Source of the DNA: Cephalotus follicularis | Lineage: Eukaryota > Streptophyta > Magnoliopsida > Oxalidales > Cephalotaceae | Length of the DNA: 64,000 nt | Assembly (NCBI GenBank): GCA_001972305.1 | Contig: BDDD01003336.1 | Location: 132,008-196,007 of the forward strand | Direction: 5' to 3' | Shown: one piece after another, positions 57,455 through 64,000 of the stretch | Numbering within the stretch: the stretch's first letter is position 1 | Layout of the letters: each line of letters opens with the position of its first letter | Notes under the pieces: model-generated | What the model was told of the DNA's origin: nothing | What the model saw: the letters and a program-made list of their open reading frames with translations, nothing else | Databases searched by the model: none | Translations under genes and position numbers: made by a program

Positions 57455-59049
57455 TGGTTTCACTATAAAGAGCCTAGATTAACACTTAAACTGAGTCATT
57501 AACAAGTAAACCCTAGAAAACAAAATGGATCTACAAGTTACGAAACCTATGCCAAGATCTCTTTGATCATCATTTTGATATATGTATATAAACAAAAGAT
57601 CAAGAGAAGGAGAATATGTAACACTTACTAGTTGATTCTTTACTCCTTCAATATTCTCAATACATTATCTAACCTTAAGGCACTTGATGAGTGACAAAGT
57701 GTATGCCACTTCTAAGATATCCATACCAAGAGAGAAATAAGAGTGAGTGTATGGAGAGGGAGATAATTTTGGCTCAACAGAAAGAAGAACCAAGGAGGAG
57801 ATGCTAGTCTCTAAAACCCTTAGTCTCTTTTCTTTTTTAAGTGAAATGAAATCCTTAGCCATTTTCTACAAACACTTTAGTATATATACTAAGTTATCAC
57901 ATGACTTACTAGCTCTGATTAGACAAAGTCAAATGTAGATAATTTAAATGAATGTCAAATATAATTAATCACATAATCTTATCTCATAAGCTAAGTCCAA
58001 TTATACAAATCACATTAGCATAATTAATTCTCTCTCTAATACTCTTGCATTCTCACAGTTGTATTGTGTGTGACTCTATGGGATCATAATTACGCTGGCC
58101 GTAAAATTAATCGTAACAGTCTACAATTCTCTAATTAGTTATTTCTAATCGCATTAGAAACTTCTAATCGAGATAAAAGAATAAACCCTAATTTTAATTT
58201 CTTTGTTACATGTGATTAATAATCAATCAATCTCGATTATCTTACTAATCAACATTGACATCTAGAAATGCCTATTGACCCCCATGTAACATGAATATAC
58301 CCTTGAATCTTGAACTACAGTTATGTGTACGTATAATCCCTCTATTGACAATGCTCGAATTAGACATAGGGCACGGTACATGTTAGACCCTAATAGCTTA
58401 TTCATTAAAATGATATCGTAGATAGTTAGCTATCATGATCAAATTAGAAACTCTTTCTAATTAAGTAATCTCTGATATTGGAATCAACATTCCAATACCT
58501 TTTAATCCTGACCAGGAAATCTTACAACTAATAACCCTAAGCATAAACTCCCTTTACTGGAAGCGGCAAATTCCATATTGCTCACTCAAATATCTCCATG
58601 CATAATCTACCATACCCAACTAATATCTGTATACTCCTTGTGGTTAGAAGATGTACCTAAGTATTATCAAAGTACGATATCTTATACACAAGACTTCTAG
58701 TGGTGGCTTAGGTCTAAGGACCACTCACACTACTGCAATACAAGAAGCCTGTTAGACATGTAAGTAAAACTCCATACAGGACTTCTTACAGTGAGCCACT
58801 TCAGTGAACTCATAAAATAATGAGCGCCCACGTGTATGCCATATAGTTACTACATGATGAATTATGAGAATAGTCAACCTCTTCAACGAGCTAGCATACA
58901 ACGTGCTAGTATATCCAAATAACATATGTCCAAGTATGTTATCCTACGACTAGAAAGATTCTAGATTAAAGCTTACCAATGTGCTAAGTCTTGCAACATG
59001 ATCTCATCATTGTCTTAGTCATCTAACTTTATTCCATGGACATTCATTG

Positions 59050-59084
<35 letters not shown>

Positions 59085-59201
59085 ATACATAAATGAACAA
59101 TTTCCATTGATTATAATGAAGAACATCCTTATTGAACTATAATGTTTATTACAAACTATTGTTATTACAAGATAACCTGACTTGCAGGACTTACCCTAAC
59201 A
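57455..59201 (-). repeat. Copia-2 3' LTR
   Basis: On the minus strand it starts TGTTAGGGTAAGTCCTGCAAG at 59201, directly after the polypurine tract TAGTGGGAGAT. It is a diverged relative of the LTR at 59307-61101, inverted: both share GTGTGTGACYCTATGGG ... TTACGCTGGCCGTA (58065-58105; 60396-60425 reverse). The end is placed at GAAACCA (57455) by alignment and is less certain. Confidence 0.68.
59049..59082. repeat. TA dinucleotide microsatellite
   Basis: About 16 TA units, inside the Copia-2 LTR. Confidence 0.92.
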
Positions 59202-59306
59202 ATCTCCCACTAGTAATAAAGCCCATTACCCATGTGTTTCACACCCGTCCTAGAAAGATATTTTTCGAAGACGCTCTTCGATGAGGCTTTGGTAAAGGGG
59301 TCTGCT
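59202..59306 (-). pseudogene. Copia-2 RNase H end and polypurine tract
   Basis: ADPFTKASSKSVFEKYLSRT then GVKHMGNGLYY and a stop (59306-about 59213) is the C-terminal end of copia RNase H. TAGTGGGAGAT (59202-59212) is the polypurine tract. The rest of the element is missing: Copia-3 abuts at 59307. Confidence 0.82.
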
Positions 59307-61101
59307 TGTTAGAGATAAAGTCCTGCAAGACAGTATCGAGTTTGCATTTACTCTATCTTGTACATAACGATATATATTCAATAAAGATGTTTATATTTTA
59401 TCATTGGCTAAGAGTTCATTATTTTAATACATGTTTGATTAATAATAAATGAATGTCTTGGAATAAAGTTGGAGAACCAAGTTCATGATGAGATCATGAT
59501 GTGATAGTTGAAATCTCGGCATACTTTATTTTGAATTTTCCTGGTTATAGGATTGACACTCGGGGCATGATCAATCTGGATAAACCAACACATACTGTCA
59601 GATCGGTAAGCAGAGGGTGACTGATCTCACACTCACTTGCATGGTCGATGCTATGACAATTACGTGGGTGCTTGTTGGTTAATAAACGAGTTCATTGAAG
59701 GTGACTGTAAATAGAATATCTGTATGGAGTTTTACTTGCTTGTCAGACAAATTTCTAGTTTTACAGCAGTGCATGTAGTCCTTGGACATGAGTCATCACT
59801 GGATGTCTTGTGCATAGGATGTTGTGTTTTGATGGTGCTTAAATACATATTCAATGAAATGTATACATGCATTAGTTGGACATAGTACGCTTATGTATGG
59901 AGACATGTGAACGTGCAATAATGAATCCATTGCTTCTAGTAAAAGAAGATTATGCTAAGGATGATTTTCGTTACTGATTTAGTGCCTGGCCAGGCTAGCC
60001 ATGATATCAAGTGTGTGATATCATTGGTCAAATATTATAGGGGCACCTCTAATATTATTTAAGGCCGACGAAAGATAATCACGTAGCTAAAGATTAAGTT
60101 ATTGGGGTCTGACATAATCCGTACCCTAGATTTAATCAGAGCATTGTCAATGGAGAGACTATACATGCATGTACCTGTAAATCGTGGTTCGTAGATAATT
60201 CATATTACCTGAGGGTTGTTATGCATTGCTAGATGTTGATGTCGATCGATAGGATGCCCGAGATTAAATTGATAATTAATCTTGGAAGAAAAGAATTAAA
60301 AGAGATTTAATTCAAAAAGTCTGAGAGGGTATTTTCTTTTTATGTGATAATAAATACCTAATCGGATAATCTTGGGTTTCACGATTTAATCCTACGGCCA
60401 GCGTAATAGTGAACCCATAGGGTCACACACAATACATGCTAATATTTTCAACATCGTATGAGAGAAAAATAATTAGGATATTTTTCCTAATTACATTTAA
60501 TGAGATTAAATGTCCTTAATGTGATTAAGGAAAATAAGTAGTCTAAAAGGAAAGGAAGACTATCTAAGGAAGATGGCTGGTTTTATAAGGAAAGGAAAGC
60601 TATATATGCTAAGTAGGATACTTGGATAAAATAGGAGATTGGAGAGTTAGTGTTTAACACGTTTTTGCTAGCACAAAAATAGTAGAACACGATTTCTCTC
60701 CTTTAACCAACCGACCTCTATCTTCCTCTCTCTCAACGCGTTAAACCTGAAAAGTAAGAGTTGAAGGTTTGGGAAACCTAGTGTTGGAGATTAAAGCTTG
60801 GTGTGGATACCTTGGAGGCCTGCTACTCTTGAAGGCTAGAACCGTATCAATCAAGAAAAGGAAACTGCTCAATTTGGAAGCAAGAACCCGAGATCATCAA
60901 GGAAGGAGTCGCTCCATCATGTGAGTTAATTTCGTCCACTCTTCCTTATTGATATCTGTATTTCAAACTGTATATGTATATTCTCAAAGATCTTGGATTG
61001 AATCTTATGGCTTGTTGATCATGAGATGATGACAGAATATTTTAGGGATGCATGCATCTAGATTTTTAATTGCTTGCTTAATAGCCATAAGGTTCTAACC
61101 A
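59307..61101 (+). repeat. Copia-3 5' LTR
   Basis: Starts TGTTAGAGATAAAGTCCTGC and ends GGTTCTAACCA, with a Met-type primer site immediately after. About 1.8 kb. Related to Copia-2 but diverged. Either this element or Copia-2 was cut at the shared junction. Confidence 0.82.
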
Positions 61102-61103
61102 AA

Positions 61104-61114
61104 TGGTATCAGAG
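61104..61114 (+). other. Copia-3 primer binding site (Met type)
   Basis: TGGTATCAGAG, two bases after the LTR end. Confidence 0.85.
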
Positions 61115-61521
61115 AGAATTTGACGCATATATGCAGTTAGAATCATGTTGTTGATGATATGCTTGAATTTTTTGGGTTAAACCGTGAGACAAAAGCATGA
61201 GATGTAACTACAGAATATTTTGCAATCGTCTAACCGTCGACAGTTTTGAACAAACTACGGACAGTTAGACGTATCACGGTCGATAAAACGCGCATAGAAG
61301 TAATAAAGTGCTAACAGTTTATAGTAAACTGTCGATGCTTAAGCATTAAGCGCTGACCTTTTTTTAGAAAACTGTCGACGCTTAAGGCTTTACTTTTCGT
61401 TTAAGGCTCTACTTAGACCCTCTGTACTAGAACGCTGACAGTTTAGAGTAAACTATCGACGCTTTAGCACTAAGCGCTAACGTTTTGATAAAACAGTCGA
61501 TGCTCAAGGCTTAATTATGAC
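61115..61521 (+). mobile_element. Copia-3 leader, truncated
   Basis: Non-coding sequence after the primer site, cut at 61522 before any gag appears. It carries the AAACTGTCGACAGTTT-type words. Confidence 0.6.
61210..61510. repeat. TCGA-word cluster in Copia-3 leader
   Basis: AACCGTCGACAGTTTTG, TAAACTGTCGATGCTTAAG, AAAACTGTCGACGCTTAAGG, TAAACTATCGACGCTTTAG and AAACAGTCGATGCTCAAGG. Hybrid words combine a CTG-type left arm with a CGCTT-type right arm. Confidence 0.83.
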
Positions 61522-62147
61522 TGTAATATCCCGTTTTTCCGAATAGAATTTTTGGACCTTTTTGATCTGTTTCGTTTGGGCTGTTTATTTTATTTCAGTT
61601 TGTGGACTGCCCATTTTTCGGTTTGTTTTGCTTTTGGCTAGGCTAAGCGGGTTTTGGCCTTAGCCTTGTGGGTTTTGATATTAAGTCCATGAATAAATAA
61701 AACATTTTTTTTTGGTATTTTATTTATTTGTTAAAACCCAATTTCAGCATTTAAACATTTAAAAAACCCTAATTTTATATTAAAAATTATTTTCTCTCCC
61801 ACACACTCTCTCTCTCCTCGCCACCATCTCTCTCCCCTCTCTACCTCTGCCGTCGGTGTCGATACAGATATGGCACCGGTGAAGGCACCGGTCGAACCCC
61901 CACGACCTCCTGAGTCCACCGGACCCAACCCCTGCACCGGCCAACGACCCAATCGGCGTGCGCGACGTCTTCTCTCCCTGCCACTGTCGAGCGCCATAGC
62001 TCCGTCTTCGGTGATCGTCACGACAAGACAATCACATATTCGGCATCCTGGCGTCAAGAGGAAGCGAACCCAACCAGCCCCGACCCTTGGCGACGCCGGA
62101 AAAGCAGATCGGCGCAAAGTCAACCGCGGTCAAAAGCATTCGTTCCA
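61522..62147 (+). mobile_element. LTR fragment of the LTR E family
   Basis: Starts TGTAATATCCCGTTTTTCCG and follows the minus strand of LTR E (31050 down to about 30420) closely, through the GC-rich ACCGGTGAAGGCACCGGTC area and GGCGACGCCGGAAAAGCAGA. It stops abruptly where an inverted gag fragment begins. Confidence 0.8.
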
Positions 62148-63134
62148 ATCGGTCTCATCATGGTTCTGACGATCGCAAAAAGTACATCCTTCAGAGTTCT
62201 GTTGGCCACTTCGGTTAGGAGTTCTTGATCGAAAATTGTTGCATCGAAATCCTCCTTGATTCTTATTTCCAGGCTTTGTAGAACCAGCAGGATTGTTGCT
62301 ACCCTGCCTTTGTGACTGTGCTGGTCTTGATTGAGTACGAGACCGCTCTATCCTTTTGTTAGTTGCATCAGACTCCAGAATCCTAGCTCTCTCAGCAATA
62401 TCTACAAAAGATGTTAGCTGCAACAGTAATAACTTAGATCGGATATCCGGACGAAGGCCTTTCAGGAACCTTCGGATCTTTCTGGATTCACCCTCTACGA
62501 GATAGGGCGTGTGCCGAGCTAACTCCACAAAACGGGTCTGGTATTGAGCCACCGTCATATCTCCTTGATGTAACTCCATTAATTCGGTCTCTCTCCTGTC
62601 TCGCTCCATCTGTGGGACATAAGCTGCAGAGAACTCTGATTGAAATCGGTCCCACGTTCTGTCCAGATTTCGAGATTCCCACTTTGCTTCAACCATTTCC
62701 CACCAATGAGTAGCTTCACCCCATAGGCGGTACACAACAAAGGTAATCTTTTGCTCATCGGTACATCTCAAGGCTTCAAATATCCTTTCCCTGTCTCTCA
62801 TCCATCGTTCAGCTACATTGGCATCCAATTCTCCCAGGAATGTAGGAGGATTCTGCCTCATGAACCGCTCCAGGTCTCTGGCAAAATCACCAATATGATT
62901 GACTTCTGGAACACACTGTTGGGCTTGAGTAGCCTCATACATCTGTCTCATCTGTTCCATGTGTGCAACATTGGCTTGGATCTGCTATTGAAAAAGATCA
63001 GCCATGCGTTCGAAGTTACTCCTCTCATCGTGTACTGGAGGGACATTCACTTCCGGGGCATTTTCGTGAACAGGCGGGGCATCGTTCCCCTCGTCAGCTC
63101 TACGCCTTCCACGTCTACCTCTCCTTCGATCCAT
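62148..63134 (-). pseudogene. Gypsy-3 gag
   Basis: A likely start is ATG 63134 (MDRRRGRRGRRRADEGNDAP), with an in-frame TAG near 62985 before MEQMRQMYEATQAQQC. The open frame 62960-62148 has the Retrotrans_gag core: FMRQNPPTFLGELDANVAER, RDRERIFEALRCTDEQKITF, RLWGEATHWWEMVEAKWESR and RRETELMELHQGDMTVAQYQ. A Gln/Ser/Arg-rich linker and the zinc-knuckle start CTFCDRQNHDE follow. It is then cut off at the LTR fragment. Tekay/Del-like by resemblance. Apart from the TAG, the gag core is intact. Confidence 0.88.
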
Positions 63135-63224
63135 TCAGTTTCCTATATGGAATGACAAAAATCATTAGGAAACATTTTACTCAATTTCCGAGAAACTTAT
63201 CCCAGCTTAGCATATATGGAATAT

Positions 63225-63236
63225 GCTCTGATACCA
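63225..63236 (-). other. Gypsy-3 primer binding site (Met type)
   Basis: TGGTATCAGAGC on the minus strand, four bases inside the LTR end GGGGTGTGACA. Confidence 0.87.
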
Positions 63237-63240
63237 TGCT

Positions 63241-64000
63241 TGTCACACCCCGCCTTTCGGTACTTACATTAGTCAAGCATATGTGGTGATATCAGAAATA
63301 AGCATAAATAATATTCCAGCACAATTCATAAATAAATTCGCGGAAGCATTCGATAAGCCGGAATATAATACAAGCCGTCCGCACCCATCCCATACTACGT
63401 GTGGGTAAAACCAACAATTATCCTTACATAAAAGGAAATACAACACAATACAGGATGTGATCCGTTCGATACAATACAATACATCATAAAGGAAATAACA
63501 ACCTTAAACGAAAGTAGAAGCTCTCCAAGCTTCAGCGGCAATATCCGAGGTCTTAGCTTAATCTGAAATTGTAGGGGTTAGCCGTTGTCCTCACTTGGCT
63601 AAGTAGGAAGATAATGCATGATAAGGAATATATGAATGCAACATGTATGACAGTTTATATCAAAATAACATTTAAATGAGCCAATATATGAGCAATCATG
63701 CCAAGTGGCCATAAACAGTACATATGCAATACTACCGCACAAGGGTACAATCAATTCATCCATCAATTGGGTGTCACATGTCGTTAACTCCTAGCACCAA
63801 TAGTGCACCACCTATCTATCACCCTACACTCCGAAGATGATAAATCAGGTAACATTTACTACCGTCGTTAGCGGGTAGTTTAACAATCAATCTCTGCATT
63901 GCAGACAGTTTTGGTGTGTACTCTAGCCAACTCCTGGCACATAGGACCACCTCCGTTAGCTAGTGACATCTGCCATCACTCGACTAATCGGCAATAACAT
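63241..64000 (-). repeat. Gypsy-3 5' LTR (partial)
   Basis: On the minus strand it ends AAAGGCGGGGTGTGACA. It contains the acceptor-like block GTGAGGACAACGGCTAAC ... CTACAATTTCAG|AT at 63563-63600, matching LTR C. The LTR start lies outside the window. Confidence 0.85.

Larger units (their letters stand above)
62148..64000 (-). mobile_element. Gypsy-3: 5' part of a Tekay/Del-like element, runs off the right edge
   Basis: 5' LTR (63241 to beyond 64000), Met-type primer site (63225-63236) and gag on the minus strand. Protease and pol are missing because the element is broken at about 62148. Confidence 0.83.

Noticed and set aside
59049-59082. TA repeat as an origin or regulatory site
   Set aside because: Plain dinucleotide microsatellite within an LTR.
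61870-62169. ORF at 61870-62169 (MAPVKAPVEPPRPPESTGPN) as a proline-rich protein
   Set aside because: It corresponds to the same LTR segment as 30376-30699 on the other strand of LTR E, and it crosses the chimaeric junction at 62148.

Overview
The window looks like nuclear DNA of a flowering plant, probably a eudicot with a retrotransposon-rich genome. The signs are a host gene with GT-AG introns, plant-type Copia and Gypsy LTR elements that use tRNA-Met and tRNA-Asp primer sites, and a BED-type hAT transposase. No species marker is visible. The window holds one convincing host gene. Nearly everything else is a deeply nested pile of transposable elements, most of them broken. LAYOUT: 1-3469 (minus) is a multi-exon host gene for a putrescine/spermidine-binding periplasmic-protein-like protein. 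Its 3' end runs off the left edge. About 3960-4926 is a Copia-type LTR relic. From 5118 to about 57454 lies one decayed hAT transposon (minus) split into three coding pieces (5118-5638, 49067-49952, 56693-57435). The first gap holds a Copia element, Copia-1 (5639-49066, minus, about 43 kb end to end). Copia-1 has itself been hit by three elements: solo LTR A (8294-11525, TSD ATAAA); solo LTR B (13473-19365), which contains solo LTR C (14311-17180, TSD CCCAA); and a Tat/Athila-like Gypsy, Gypsy-1 (21500-46492, TSD CCCGG). Gypsy-1 in turn contains solo LTR D (25964-31672, TSD CCTAC) with LTR E inside it (27965-31050, TSD GAGCG), and a Tekay/Del-like Gypsy, Gypsy-2 (34263-43528, plus, TSD GAAAT). 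The second hAT gap holds LTR F (49953-56692, TSD TATCC), which contains a very decayed Gypsy-4 (50926-55559). The right flank, 57455-64000, is a run of truncated elements: Copia-2 3' LTR, Copia-3 5' LTR and leader, an LTR fragment of the LTR E family, and the 5' part of another Gypsy (Gypsy-3). HOW IT FITS TOGETHER: target-site duplications, and open reading frames that resume exactly across each insertion, order the events: hAT first, then Copia-1, then Gypsy-1 and the solo LTRs, then Gypsy-2 and LTR E. By eye the outer LTR pair (Copia-1) is more diverged than the inner pairs, as this order predicts. None of the elements looks coding-competent. MOST UNUSUAL SIGNAL: dense clusters of short perfect or near-perfect palindromes centred on TCGA/GTCGAC occur in at least eight LTR families that otherwise look unrelated. 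The words are of the types AAAGACGTCGACGTCTTT, AAAGCGTCGACGCTTT, CCAGTCGACTGG and AAACTGTCGACAGTTT. They usually sit in the upstream part of the LTR and/or in an intron-like segment of the LTR. A second shared feature is a donor/acceptor-like pair (GTAGGGGAAG ... TGAGGACAAAGGCTAAC ... CAG) inside several of the Gypsy-type LTRs. I do not recognise either as a described system. All calls come from reading the sequence; no database search was run.
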